Source: Pedobacter sp. MC2016-24 (lineage in GTDB: Bacteria > Bacteroidota > Bacteroidia > Sphingobacteriales > Sphingobacteriaceae). From it: a DNA stretch of 64,000 nt. Position numbers and translations under genes: made by a program. The notes under the pieces were generated by a model that was not told the origin of the DNA, did not search any database, and was given only the letters and a program-made list of their open reading frames with translations. Below are positions 42,450 to 51,973 of the stretch, piece by piece. Location of the stretch: the NCBI RefSeq assembly GCF_015223055.1, contig NZ_JADFBX010000013.1, forward strand, positions 85,035 to 149,034. The letters are read 5' to 3'. The stretch's first letter is position 1. Every line of letters begins with the position of its first letter.

Positions 42450-42494
42450 ATCACAAAACAGCAAGGCCTGAATCAGGCTTTGCTGTTTTGTGAT
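42450..42494. repeat. 45-bp near-perfect palindrome (hairpin)
   Basis: 22-base arms (42450-42471 and 42473-42494) differ from exact complementarity at one position (a G-U in RNA). The apex is GCCTGAATCAGGC. There is no final U-run beyond internal TTTTG. It is probably a terminator or an RNA processing/stability element between the lipoprotein and PKD-barrel genes. Confidence 0.85.
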
Positions 42495-42616
42495 TGACAT
42501 GGCTCCCAATGGTTTTGACACCCTTAAAATAAATTATATTTCAATGAAATATATTGTTATTTTTATTAACAAATAACCAGAGCAATATTTTCTTACAGCC
42601 ACCACAAATCCACAAG

Positions 42617-44698
42617 ATGAAGAAAAAGCTACCCCAGGCCCTACTATTTATAGCAGGATTTTCTTGTTTACAGTTTTGCATTTTCAGTGCCTCGTTTGCC
42701 CAAATAAAAAACAGCACGGCTAAGCCCCATCCTATTGGAATTGTTCCGGCAGACACCATACCAGCAATTGTGAATTATAAGATTGAAAACAATGTAGTTC
42801 AGTTCAGTTCTGTTTTACGTCCCTTAAGACAAATTGCAGGTGCACCAGAGCCTTTTTATACCTATTTCTGGGAATTTGGCGATGGACAATTTTCTTTTGA
42901 GAAAGAACCTCAACATGTTTATCCCGATAGTATCCTATATCAGGCAAGGCTGTTTGCAACGAACAGTTATGACGACGGCAAGCGTCCGCCTACCCGGCCA
43001 AAACCACTAAAGCCAGGAACGAGCAGACCAGTACTGGCTTCAAATCAACAACCAGATTTTTTTAAATCCAAAGGTAATATCGAACTTAAAACCAATTGCA
43101 TGCCTAAGCCTAGCGAAGACATGATGCTGGTGTTGGGTTATAGAAACAAAGCTGAAAACGGAACGCCAGCCTTAAACGGAACAATAGCCATTCTTTACAA
43201 TGACAAGGAGTTCAATAAGGATAATTTTGAATTGGTTGAGGCCAGGCTATACAACCAGGAAAAGAAGACCAGTATGGATAAGTACAGCACAATTGCAGCG
43301 CTAAAACATGGTCAATCGACTCCTCCATTCCTGGCCAGTTTAAACGGACCCAATCAGGAAGATTTCAATAACATTGTAGTCGATGAAAAAGGAAGCGCAC
43401 TGATCAAATCAAGTATGGAGGCCTTTAGAAAAGCTGAAGCCTGGAAATTTGAGAACCTGAAAACGGGACAGGAAAAATTTCTCTTCCTGGAGCTGAAAAC
43501 CACACCGGAGATGATCAAAGATACAAATGCTGTGGTTAAGCTCACAGGAATGTTTATTCCAGACAATCCCCTGGTTGCTACAGAATTTTTCACTATGGAA
43601 TTACAAATCGTAGCTTCGCACGATCCGAATAAAATGATGTTGAGACACAGCAGGATGAATTATCGCTTCACCGGAAAAAACAGAAAGCTCAGCTATAAAG
43701 TCCGATTCCAGAATACAGGTAAAGGTCCGGCAAAAAAAGTAGATGTAGGCGTTGCCATCTCGGGGGTACTGGATAAAAATTCGGTACAAATTATCGACTC
43801 TAAACCAAAATTGCGTTCCTGTGATTCGGCATACGCGAACCAAAGCTGTCTGGATACAATCAGCACGACAGATAGCCTGCATTTTATCTTTAAAAATATC
43901 TACTTACCTGGCTTACAGCAAAAGGGTGTCAATGACCCGGATTCTACGATGGGCTTTATTGAGTATAAAATCGGGTTTAAAGATAAACCTAAAAAGCTAC
44001 CTTTTAAAAGTGGCGCAGCCATTGTATTTGACAAGAACGAACCCATTTACACCAATCGTGCTGCTGGCAGATACAAGATGGGTTTATCTCCCGGAATCAT
44101 TGCCGGATATGGGTTCCCTTTTGGAAATGGAAATACACCCTATTCAGGGCAAAAAAACTTAACCTTCGGCCTAAGCCTGGCTCCCTATGCACCACATCGC
44201 TATTACTGGCAGGTTGAACTTTATATGAGCACCTTTGCAGAAAAAGAATACCACATCAGCCATACACTTGGAGACGGGCGTCTGGTACCGGTTATGGTGG
44301 ATGGTAAACAGCAGGAAGGACGGGTTAAGTATGCAGATAGTTCCGTCCGGATTAAAGTCACCACCATCAACATTGTCCCCTTACAGCTGAGGTATAATTT
44401 CAACAAATATATCGGAGCTGGTGTAGGTACCCTGGTAGCCCTTGACATCGATAAGCAGGTAAGTCCAGCTAAAGAAACTGTTTATCAGATTGTAAATGCC
44501 GCCGGCGTTCAAACTGAACTAAGCGCATCACAGACTTACGATAAGAAAAGTTACCGTTTAAAAGATTTTCAAAATACATTCTTTGCCGACATACAGGTGG
44601 GCAAGGTGCATGTAGGCCCATCATTAGGTTTCCGGTATTTATATACGGCTCAGGGCTCGTCAAATCGGCTAATAACCTACCTGACCTGGAAATTTTAG
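42617..44698 (+). CDS. Exported PKD-domain / outer-membrane beta-barrel fusion
   Basis: 693 residues from the ATG at 42617; an earlier frame start would destroy the signal peptide MKKKLPQALLFIAGFSCLQF. The PKD domain is near 45-115 (YTYFWEFGDGQFSFEKEPQHVY). A large middle part contains SHDPNKMMLRH and LSYKVRFQNTGKGPAKKVDVGV, resembling the conserved SYDPNDK...RFQNTG domain (DUF7619-like). The last 200 residues look like barrel strands (GLSLAPYAPHRYYWQVELYMSTF) and end YLTWKF with a terminal Phe. I infer an outer-membrane protein exposing PKD modules. The CHAT gene follows after 34 bases. Confidence 0.7.
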   Translation: MKKKLPQALLFIAGFSCLQFCIFSASFAQIKNSTAKPHPIGIVPADTIPAIVNYKIENNVVQFSSVLRPLRQIAGAPEPFYTYFWEFGDGQFSFEKEPQHVYPDSILYQARLFATNSYDDGKRPPTRPKPLKPGTSRPVLASNQQPDFFKSKGNIELKTNCMPKPSEDMMLVLGYRNKAENGTPALNGTIAILYNDKEFNKDNFELVEARLYNQEKKTSMDKYSTIAALKHGQSTPPFLASLNGPNQEDFNNIVVDEKGSALIKSSMEAFRKAEAWKFENLKTGQEKFLFLELKTTPEMIKDTNAVVKLTGMFIPDNPLVATEFFTMELQIVASHDPNKMMLRHSRMNYRFTGKNRKLSYKVRFQNTGKGPAKKVDVGVAISGVLDKNSVQIIDSKPKLRSCDSAYANQSCLDTISTTDSLHFIFKNIYLPGLQQKGVNDPDSTMGFIEYKIGFKDKPKKLPFKSGAAIVFDKNEPIYTNRAAGRYKMGLSPGIIAGYGFPFGNGNTPYSGQKNLTFGLSLAPYAPHRYYWQVELYMSTFAEKEYHISHTLGDGRLVPVMVDGKQQEGRVKYADSSVRIKVTTINIVPLQLRYNFNKYIGAGVGTLVALDIDKQVSPAKETVYQIVNAAGVQTELSASQTYDKKSYRLKDFQNTFFADIQVGKVHVGPSLGFRYLYTAQGSSNRLITYLTWKF

Positions 44699-44732
44699 CT
44701 AAAAAGCTTTACTTTAGCTAAAACAGGATGTA

Positions 44733-47429
44733 ATGAAGTTTGCCAGGTTTAGCCTTTTTGTACTGCTGATTCATTTTTCACTTTTGCCTGCGGCAAGATC
44801 GCAGGGAAAGGATGTATCCATGTCAGGTATTGAAAAGACGCTTCAAATCCTTAAAAGCCAGAATAAACTGGAAGATTGGATCTATGCCAGAATTGATTTC
44901 AGCTATCAGAATCCGACTACCCATCTTTCCTTTTTGATGGATACCGAAAAAGAAATGTGGCGAAAACCAGGTTCTGTGGCTGAGCAGGAAGCCTGGTTGA
45001 TGTTGCTCAGTAACCAGGGCTATAACCAATTGTATGCTGGTAATATCTTAAAATCTATCAATTGTTACGAACAGGCCTACAACTACTACCTGGCTAACAA
45101 ACTGGAAGTAGCCGGTGTTGCCGACTATGTATTGAAACCCTGGGCCAATAATTACACAAGGTTAGGCGATTACGAGAAGGCACTGTTTATACAGAAAAAG
45201 ACACTGGAATACGCAAAACGAATTGGTGATGTTGATTTGCTGGTATCCGTTTATAACAACATGGCAATTTCTTACCGGTCAATGGGAGATTATGCCCTTG
45301 CAGAATCGTCCATTTTTAAGGCTTTAACACAAATAAAGCCCAGCGCGAAGGAAAACATTCTGTTGGATAATGTTCTGGCGGATATTTATAAGGACAAAAA
45401 TGAATTTGATCGGGCGGCACATATCATTTCCAGAAATCTTTTAAGATTTAAAAAGATAAAGCCTGATTTCGAAACCGCTTACTGGTTACTCAGCACTTAT
45501 GTTACTGCAGGAGATATACAGTTTGGCCAGCACAACTTTGTTTTGGCCCAACAGTACTATGAGCAGGCAAATTCAATTAACCAGGTCCATTACCAGGGTA
45601 AAAGATTAAGGGAACAAGCGTACGTTTTCACTCAAATGGGAAAAGTTAAACTTGCTCAGGGAAAAGCGAAGCTGGCGCTCAACTATTTCAATCAGACACT
45701 GCATACCCTCGGTATTCAAGAAAATGAAACTAAAGACCTGTTTGGAGACAATAGACTTGTAGAGGTATTTTATCAAAAATCATTGGCAGAACAACTGTTG
45801 AACAAAAACACACAAGCCTTTAAAAGCATTCGCTTCTCACTCTTAGCTGCCGATCAGATTCGTTTTGAACTGGCCGATGTAAAGACCAAACAACGCTTTC
45901 AGGCAGAATCAAAGCTCATTGCTGCTAAGGCGGTAGACCTCGCCTTTAAACTGCTCGAAGAAACAGGTCAATATGCCTATGCAGAAATGCTTCTGGATAT
46001 AGCAGAACACGCCAGAGCCAGGACCTTACTGGATGAAATTCAAAGCAATCAACAGCAATTTAGTTTACAAACCAAAGACCCCCTGTTTGCAGAGAGAACG
46101 ACCTTAGAACGGGCAATTTCCTACCATGAAAGAGAACTTATGCAAAACCAACAGGATCAGCCCAAAATACAAAACCTCATCAGCACACTCAAATTCAAAT
46201 TGGATTATCTGGAAAAAGAACTCAGCACAAAATATCCTGCTCTATCCAGTTCGGGTCATGAGCTGATCAGTACAGGAGCTGGCCTGGAGAAATTACCTAA
46301 AAATGCGAACTTTATCGAGTTTTTCACCGGACAGGACAATCTTTATTCCATTTTGGTTAAAAACAAACGCATCAGACATATCCATAAGAATACCAGGGCA
46401 AAATGGATTAAAACCACGATCACCAATTTTAGCGAAAAGTATTATCAACATGGAGCCATGGCGATGATGAATGATCCAAGAACTTTTTTCGAACAGTCAC
46501 AATTGATTTACCAGACCTTACTTGCTGCCCTACCCATAGATACCATGGCTAACCTGGTGTTAATTGCAGACGATGCTTTGAGTCATTTGTCCTTTGACGG
46601 ACTGATTACAGGGGGCAATTATACGCCAGAAATAAGGGCCTGGCCTTTTCTGATCAAAAAAGCAAATGTTTCGTATGCCTTTTCTATACAGACCTGGTTA
46701 AGGCAATCGACAAAAGGACACGGCTCCCAAACCAATTTTGAAGGCATATTCCTGACGCATAAAGGTAAGGACAAACAGTTTATTCCCGCTGTAGCGAAAG
46801 AAGAAAAAGCCATTAGCAAATTAATCAGGGGGAATTTCTATGCGGACCAGCAGGCAAACTCGAAACAGTTTCACAAAGCTTTTAATCGCGCCCAGGTACT
46901 TCACATCAGCACCCATGCTTACCTGTCAGGCTTACAACAGGAACCTACACTTGCCTTGGAAGACGGAGCAGTCTACTTGTTTGAACTTGCAGCAAGGGAA
47001 AGTGCACCTGAACTTGTGGTGTTGAGTGCCTGCCGGACTGCCGATGGGGAAATGGCGGCAGGAGAAGGACTGCTCAGCTTAAGCCGGGGCTTTACTGCCC
47101 TGGGGACTGGTGGAACCATCGCTGCTTTATGGAATGTGAATGATGAGGCAGCCTCGGTCATTACCAGAGGCTGCTACCAAAATATCATTGCTGGACTAAC
47201 GGTCAGCAAGGCATTACACCAGTCTAAACTGGATTGGCTCGATGATAAAAATCAAGCCTCGCAGAACTACCTTCCTTATTACTGGGACGCTTTGATTTAC
47301 ACGGGTTATGACCAGCAGATCAGTTTACAACCAGCCGGCAACCCTGTCCGTAATTATATGATCGCTGCAGGCATTGTCCTCTTAACTTTTGCCGGATACT
47401 TTATGCTCAGCAAAAGAAAAAGGCCTTAA
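44733..47429 (+). CDS. Exported TPR-CHAT protease with C-terminal membrane anchor
   Basis: 898 residues. Signal peptide MKFARFSLFVLLIHFSLLPA; TPR repeats about 70-420 (NNMAISYRSMGDYALAESSI, VFTQMGKVKLAQGKAKLALN); a helical linker about 440-500; CHAT (caspase-like, clan CD) domain about 570-865. The dyad is intact: His728 in HISTHAYLSG and Cys767 in LVVLSACRTADGE, with GLLSLSRGFTALGTGGTIAALWNV. The chain ends with one helix (about 872-892) and KRKRP, so a periplasmic protease held in the inner membrane is expected. It lies downstream of the PKD-barrel gene near the ECF sigma/anti-sigma pair. Confidence 0.88.
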   Translation: MKFARFSLFVLLIHFSLLPAARSQGKDVSMSGIEKTLQILKSQNKLEDWIYARIDFSYQNPTTHLSFLMDTEKEMWRKPGSVAEQEAWLMLLSNQGYNQLYAGNILKSINCYEQAYNYYLANKLEVAGVADYVLKPWANNYTRLGDYEKALFIQKKTLEYAKRIGDVDLLVSVYNNMAISYRSMGDYALAESSIFKALTQIKPSAKENILLDNVLADIYKDKNEFDRAAHIISRNLLRFKKIKPDFETAYWLLSTYVTAGDIQFGQHNFVLAQQYYEQANSINQVHYQGKRLREQAYVFTQMGKVKLAQGKAKLALNYFNQTLHTLGIQENETKDLFGDNRLVEVFYQKSLAEQLLNKNTQAFKSIRFSLLAADQIRFELADVKTKQRFQAESKLIAAKAVDLAFKLLEETGQYAYAEMLLDIAEHARARTLLDEIQSNQQQFSLQTKDPLFAERTTLERAISYHERELMQNQQDQPKIQNLISTLKFKLDYLEKELSTKYPALSSSGHELISTGAGLEKLPKNANFIEFFTGQDNLYSILVKNKRIRHIHKNTRAKWIKTTITNFSEKYYQHGAMAMMNDPRTFFEQSQLIYQTLLAALPIDTMANLVLIADDALSHLSFDGLITGGNYTPEIRAWPFLIKKANVSYAFSIQTWLRQSTKGHGSQTNFEGIFLTHKGKDKQFIPAVAKEEKAISKLIRGNFYADQQANSKQFHKAFNRAQVLHISTHAYLSGLQQEPTLALEDGAVYLFELAARESAPELVVLSACRTADGEMAAGEGLLSLSRGFTALGTGGTIAALWNVNDEAASVITRGCYQNIIAGLTVSKALHQSKLDWLDDKNQASQNYLPYYWDALIYTGYDQQISLQPAGNPVRNYMIAAGIVLLTFAGYFMLSKRKRP

Positions 47430-47433
47430 TTAA

Positions 47434-49341
47434 CTATTTGCTTTGTTTTAATACCGTAACGGCCAAAGGTGGCACATTGAGCAACAAGGAGTGCTCCCGG
47501 CCATTACAAGAGATCTTTTCTGATGAAATGGGCTTTTTATTGAGTTTACCACTGCCAAAGAAATCCTTTGCATCTGTATTGAAAATTTCTTTCCATTTGC
47601 CTTTAAAAGGTAACCCAATCCGGTACCCTTCCCGGTAAACAGGTGTAAGATTCAATACCACGATCAATGTATCTTTTGTTTTACGGGATTTTCTAACGTA
47701 ACTGTAGATGGAGTGTTTAGAATCATCCGCATCTATCCATTCAAATCCTTCATACGAAAATCCGAGTTCGTACAAAGCAGGTTCAGCTTTGTAAAGCTTA
47801 TTGATGGCACGCACAGTTTTTTGCATACCCAAATGCGGTGGGTGTTCCAGCAAGTGCCAGTCCAGAGAGTTTTTAAAATCCCACTCATGTGTTTGTGCAA
47901 ACTCATTACCCATAAATAACAGCTTAGTGCCGGGATGTGTAAACATATAAGCATATAACACACGGAGATTGGCAAACTTCTGCCATTCATCACCTGGCAT
48001 TTTATAAATCATAGATGATTTTCCATGCACCACCTCGTCATGTGAAAAAGGCAGCATAAAATTCTCTGTAAAGGCGTAGGTAATGCTAAAAGTAAGCAGG
48101 TAATGATGATACCGGCGGTTGATGGGATCGTTTTTAAAATACTTTAAAGTATCGTTCATCCAACCCATCATCCATTTCATGCCAAAGCCCAGTCCGCCAT
48201 CATGCACAGGCCGGGTGACAAAAGGATAAGTACTGCTCTCTTCTGCAATGGTATGTACACCTTCATAATTCCCATAAACGGCAATATTAAGATCTTTAAG
48301 AAATTGGATGGCACCAAGATTTTCACTCCCCCCAAATTCATTTGTTGCGGCTTCTTCAGCTTTGCGGGAAAAATCGAAATAAAGCATAGAGGCTACTGCA
48401 TCTACCCTTAATCCGTCGATATGGAATTTATCCAGCCAATACAGGGCATTACTGATTAAAAAAGAGCGGACTTCATTTCGATCGTAATTGAAAATATAGG
48501 ACTTCCAATCGGGGTGAAAGCCCTTTCTCATGTCAGAATGCTCATAAAGATGCGTACCATCAAAATGATATAAACCATGCGCATCTCCAGGAAAATGTGA
48601 AGGTACCCAATCCAGAATGACAGCAATATCATTTTTATGCAGTTCATTGATCAGGTACATCAGTTCCTGTGGTGTACCATGTCTGGAGCTGGCAGCAAAA
48701 TATCCTGTAATCTGATAACCCCAGGATGGAAAGTAGGGATATTCCATAACCGGCATAAACTCTACATGGGTAAAACCCATATCCAGAACATAGGGAATCA
48801 GGCTATTGGCAATCTCTTTGTAGGTCAGTACCCGTTTTGGTTCACTTGGATCACGTTGCCAGGATCCCAGATGCAGTTCATACACGGACATGGGTTTGTC
48901 CAATGCATTTACTTTCGGACGCCTGTTCAACCATACCTTATCTTTCCAGCTGAAATCATTATCCCATACTATAGAAGCGGTTTTTGGAGGATGCTCCCAG
49001 CGTGTTGCATAGGGGTCTCCTTTTTCAACCTCAACCCCTTCAAAACCTCTGATCAGGTATTTGTAAATGGCTCCTTTAGCTACATGAGGAATAAATCCTT
49101 CCCAGATTCCGGACTCATCCATTCTTTTGTTTAAAGGGTGGACAGTATGATTCCAGTCGTTAAAGTCGCCAATGACACGTACAGCCTGGGCATTAGGTGC
49201 CCAGACCGCAAAATATACACCGGCAGTTTGGTCTACCTTGATTAAGTGGGCACCAAACTTTTCATATAGCCTAAAATGCTTGCCTGAAACAAATAAGGAA
49301 ATGTCAAAATCACTGAATAAGCTATGGGCAAGCACTTCCAT
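47434..49341 (-). CDS. glgB: 1,4-alpha-glucan branching enzyme
   Basis: 635 residues. N-terminal CBM48 (VYFAVWAPNAQAVRVIGDFNDWN) and GH13 barrel with DWVPSHF, nucleophile Asp in GLRVDAVASML, acid/base Glu in TIAEESSTYP, and FSHDEVVHGKSS. It makes alpha-1,6 branches in glycogen. The shorter N-terminus (one CBM48 module) suits the Bacteroidota form. Its start overlaps the GH31 stop (TAATG), so the two are co-translated. It is convergent with the CHAT gene, with only 4 bases between stops. Confidence 0.96.
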   Translation of the reverse strand: MEVLAHSLFSDFDISLFVSGKHFRLYEKFGAHLIKVDQTAGVYFAVWAPNAQAVRVIGDFNDWNHTVHPLNKRMDESGIWEGFIPHVAKGAIYKYLIRGFEGVEVEKGDPYATRWEHPPKTASIVWDNDFSWKDKVWLNRRPKVNALDKPMSVYELHLGSWQRDPSEPKRVLTYKEIANSLIPYVLDMGFTHVEFMPVMEYPYFPSWGYQITGYFAASSRHGTPQELMYLINELHKNDIAVILDWVPSHFPGDAHGLYHFDGTHLYEHSDMRKGFHPDWKSYIFNYDRNEVRSFLISNALYWLDKFHIDGLRVDAVASMLYFDFSRKAEEAATNEFGGSENLGAIQFLKDLNIAVYGNYEGVHTIAEESSTYPFVTRPVHDGGLGFGMKWMMGWMNDTLKYFKNDPINRRYHHYLLTFSITYAFTENFMLPFSHDEVVHGKSSMIYKMPGDEWQKFANLRVLYAYMFTHPGTKLLFMGNEFAQTHEWDFKNSLDWHLLEHPPHLGMQKTVRAINKLYKAEPALYELGFSYEGFEWIDADDSKHSIYSYVRKSRKTKDTLIVVLNLTPVYREGYRIGLPFKGKWKEIFNTDAKDFFGSGKLNKKPISSEKISCNGREHSLLLNVPPLAVTVLKQSK

Positions 49342-51806
49342 TAGTTATATATTTTAATAGTGGTGAAGTTTTTATTTGATTTAAAGCGCAAACAATTGCG
49401 TTCATCGATGTGATAATCGGTAACATCCTTATCGTCGACAGTTATTTTATTCACGTTGAAAGGTACACCAATTACATTGTAATTGTACAATTCATAATTT
49501 GGGGTGTACAACCCGGTAATGCTCTGTTCTATTGTCAACAGATATTGGGTTCCTCTAACGCTAAATTTCTTCTCCGAATAGATATCCTGTTCATAAGCAA
49601 ATGTATCGCCGTGATCTTCAAATAAGAAAGAGTTTACCTCGTAATCGGAATAGTATACGTTGAGCATTACTTCTTCGACATGAATTTCACCTACATACTG
49701 CATCACCGGATATTCAGGGATCACCGATCCGGCGCGCACGAATAATGGCATCCGCTCTATTGGCGCTGCAACGTTGTGCTCACTTTCTCCATCCAGTATT
49801 TCATGTGTCCACAAATTGAACCACTTACCTTTTGGTAAATATACCATCCGGGAAGTTGCTCCCTGTTCCAATACCGGGCATACCAGGATTTTATCCCCAA
49901 AGGTAAATTCATCCTGACGGAAACCATTGCCTACATTTTCCTGCTCCAGCATTACCAACGGCCTCACAATCGGGAAACCATAACGGTGGTGCTCCCAGAA
50001 TACCGAGTACAGATAAGGCATCAGGCGGTAACGCAATTCAATATAAGTTCTGTTGATGCTGGTATATGGTTCGCCGAAACTCCAGGGTTCGCGTTCCGCA
50101 GTATCACCTGCTGAGTGGGCACGCATAAAAGGAGAAAAAGTACCGAGTTGGATCCAGCGGGTAAACAACTCTCCATCCGGTTCTCCGCTAAAGCCGCCGA
50201 TATCTGTACCACAAAAAGGCACACCAGAAACAGACATCCTCTGGCATTGAATATTGCCGATTTTTAAATGTTCCCAGGTGGCCACATTGTCCCCAGTCCA
50301 CACACATCCGTAACGCTGCATGCCAGAATATCCTGCGCGCGTAATGGTGAAAGGACGCTTGTTCCGCATCAGTTTTTTGAGTCCGTCATAAGTAGAGCGG
50401 ACCATTTGCATCCCGTAAACATTATGTGCTTTACGGTGCGATCCTCTATAACCATCGTAATTGTGTCTTACATCATTCGGGAAAGTGCCTGAACCAAATA
50501 CTGCAGGTTCATTCATATCGTTCCATACGCCAGCCACGCCAATATCTACCAGTTCCTTATAGAGGTTACCCCACCACTCCCTTACCGTTGGATTGGTAAA
50601 ATCAGGAAACTGGCAACGACCTGGCCAAACATGTCCTTCCATGAAGTAATCGTCGCTTCTTCTGCAGAAGTAATTGTTTTCTTTCCCTTCTTTAAAAACC
50701 CAATAGTTGTCATCTACCTTAATTCCAGGGTCAATCATAACCACAGTTTTAAAGCCATCATTGGCCAACTCTTTGATCATTCTTTTAGGATCAGGGAAAT
50801 AATTCTTATTCCAGGTGAAGCATCGGTAACCGTCCATATAGTCGATGTCCAGGTAAATGGCATCACAAGGGATATTTCTGGATCTGAAACCATCGGCAAT
50901 CTCTTTCACCTTTTTCTCCGGGTAATAACTCCAGCGGCATTGATGATAGCCTAAGGCCCATTTTGGCGGCATGGGATGTGTACCTGTTAAACTTTGATAA
51001 CGTTTAACCACATCAATCATATGCGGACCATGGATATAATAATATTGCAATTCGCCACCATCAGCCCAAAAGCTGGTCTTGGCATTGTCTTCTTTTCCAA
51101 AATCAAAATACGATCTGAAGGTGTTGTCAAAGAATATACCATATGCCGCCTGATTGTGCACACCGACATAAAAAGGAATGGTCCGGTACAAAGGATCCTG
51201 ATCCCAGCCAAACGAATAGGCATCAGTATTCCAATTCTGGAAATGACGACCTCTCAGGTTCATATTTCCTGACTTATCACCTAAACCAAAGAAATTCTCT
51301 TCAGCCTGGCATTTTTTTGTGGCAAAAACGTAGTAACCACCAAACTCCACATTTTCCTCCCAGTGCATCGGTGAAGCATCTTCGCTCATCACCATTTGCG
51401 TATGGTTGTCCACAAAAGAAACATTAAAATCACTCTTACGGACATTACAGGTAATGGTATTCGTAGAAATGGCATAATACTCCGGATGTTCTTCCATCTT
51501 AAAGGTGGTTACCTTCTGGTCAACTGTGGGTACAGCGTAAGAAAAGTCATCTAAAAAAACACCATGGGGTGCTAGTCTGACACGGATGATCTCATCACTA
51601 ACCACGCGGACCTCCACTCTGGCGTCACCATCACTGAAATAGAATTTATTTCCATCCTGTGCTGATTTTTGCACCGTATTCAGGTATTTTTTAACAATAG
51701 GTTTTAAGGCCGCGACAGGATTATTTAAGTGCTGTATTTGCTCCTCTGCTGCTTCAAAACTGATTATATCATTGATATCTTTCGATTTATCGTTTAGTTC
51801 TTCCAT
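49341..51806 (-). CDS. GH31 alpha-glucosidase
   Basis: 821 residues, no signal peptide, so probably cytoplasmic. N-terminal beta-sandwich, then a (beta/alpha)8 barrel with nucleophile Asp in GVWNDMNEPAVFG and acid/base region CVWTGDNVATWEHL, plus ALGYHQCRWSYYPEKKV typical of GH31. A DUF5110-like C-terminal beta domain follows. It removes terminal alpha-glucose residues. Coupled to glgB, it suggests a glycogen or alpha-glucan turnover unit, though no glgA, glgC or glgP lies nearby. Confidence 0.92.
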   Translation of the reverse strand: MEELNDKSKDINDIISFEAAEEQIQHLNNPVAALKPIVKKYLNTVQKSAQDGNKFYFSDGDARVEVRVVSDEIIRVRLAPHGVFLDDFSYAVPTVDQKVTTFKMEEHPEYYAISTNTITCNVRKSDFNVSFVDNHTQMVMSEDASPMHWEENVEFGGYYVFATKKCQAEENFFGLGDKSGNMNLRGRHFQNWNTDAYSFGWDQDPLYRTIPFYVGVHNQAAYGIFFDNTFRSYFDFGKEDNAKTSFWADGGELQYYYIHGPHMIDVVKRYQSLTGTHPMPPKWALGYHQCRWSYYPEKKVKEIADGFRSRNIPCDAIYLDIDYMDGYRCFTWNKNYFPDPKRMIKELANDGFKTVVMIDPGIKVDDNYWVFKEGKENNYFCRRSDDYFMEGHVWPGRCQFPDFTNPTVREWWGNLYKELVDIGVAGVWNDMNEPAVFGSGTFPNDVRHNYDGYRGSHRKAHNVYGMQMVRSTYDGLKKLMRNKRPFTITRAGYSGMQRYGCVWTGDNVATWEHLKIGNIQCQRMSVSGVPFCGTDIGGFSGEPDGELFTRWIQLGTFSPFMRAHSAGDTAEREPWSFGEPYTSINRTYIELRYRLMPYLYSVFWEHHRYGFPIVRPLVMLEQENVGNGFRQDEFTFGDKILVCPVLEQGATSRMVYLPKGKWFNLWTHEILDGESEHNVAAPIERMPLFVRAGSVIPEYPVMQYVGEIHVEEVMLNVYYSDYEVNSFLFEDHGDTFAYEQDIYSEKKFSVRGTQYLLTIEQSITGLYTPNYELYNYNVIGVPFNVNKITVDDKDVTDYHIDERNCLRFKSNKNFTTIKIYN

Positions 51807-51973
51807 GAAAATTCCTTAAATAAGCCAAGTATAAGCGTTTACTTCGTGTACTTTGTACAACTAAGGTGTTAAAATTTATGTTAAAACCAAAGGTTTTTTG
51901 CAAGATAAAGTTACCGCGAAAAAAAAGCCCTGGCAATGTAGCCAGAGCTTTCCATAACGCAACAAGGTATTTA

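Noticed and set aside
44733..47429. CHAT protease as part of a CRISPR type III-E or gasdermin defence system
   Set aside because: No gRAMP/Cas7-11, gasdermin, reverse transcriptase or STAND gene is nearby. The protein carries a signal peptide, which points outside the cytoplasm.
48637..49134. 165-codon plus-strand ORF inside glgB
   Set aside because: Lies fully antisense to well-conserved glgB motifs and has shadow composition.
51867..51888. Two TGTTAAAA copies upstream of the GH31 gene as a fourth regulon site
   Set aside because: Only two units, spaced 12 and not 10 bases, so they do not fit the phased array seen at the other three promoters.
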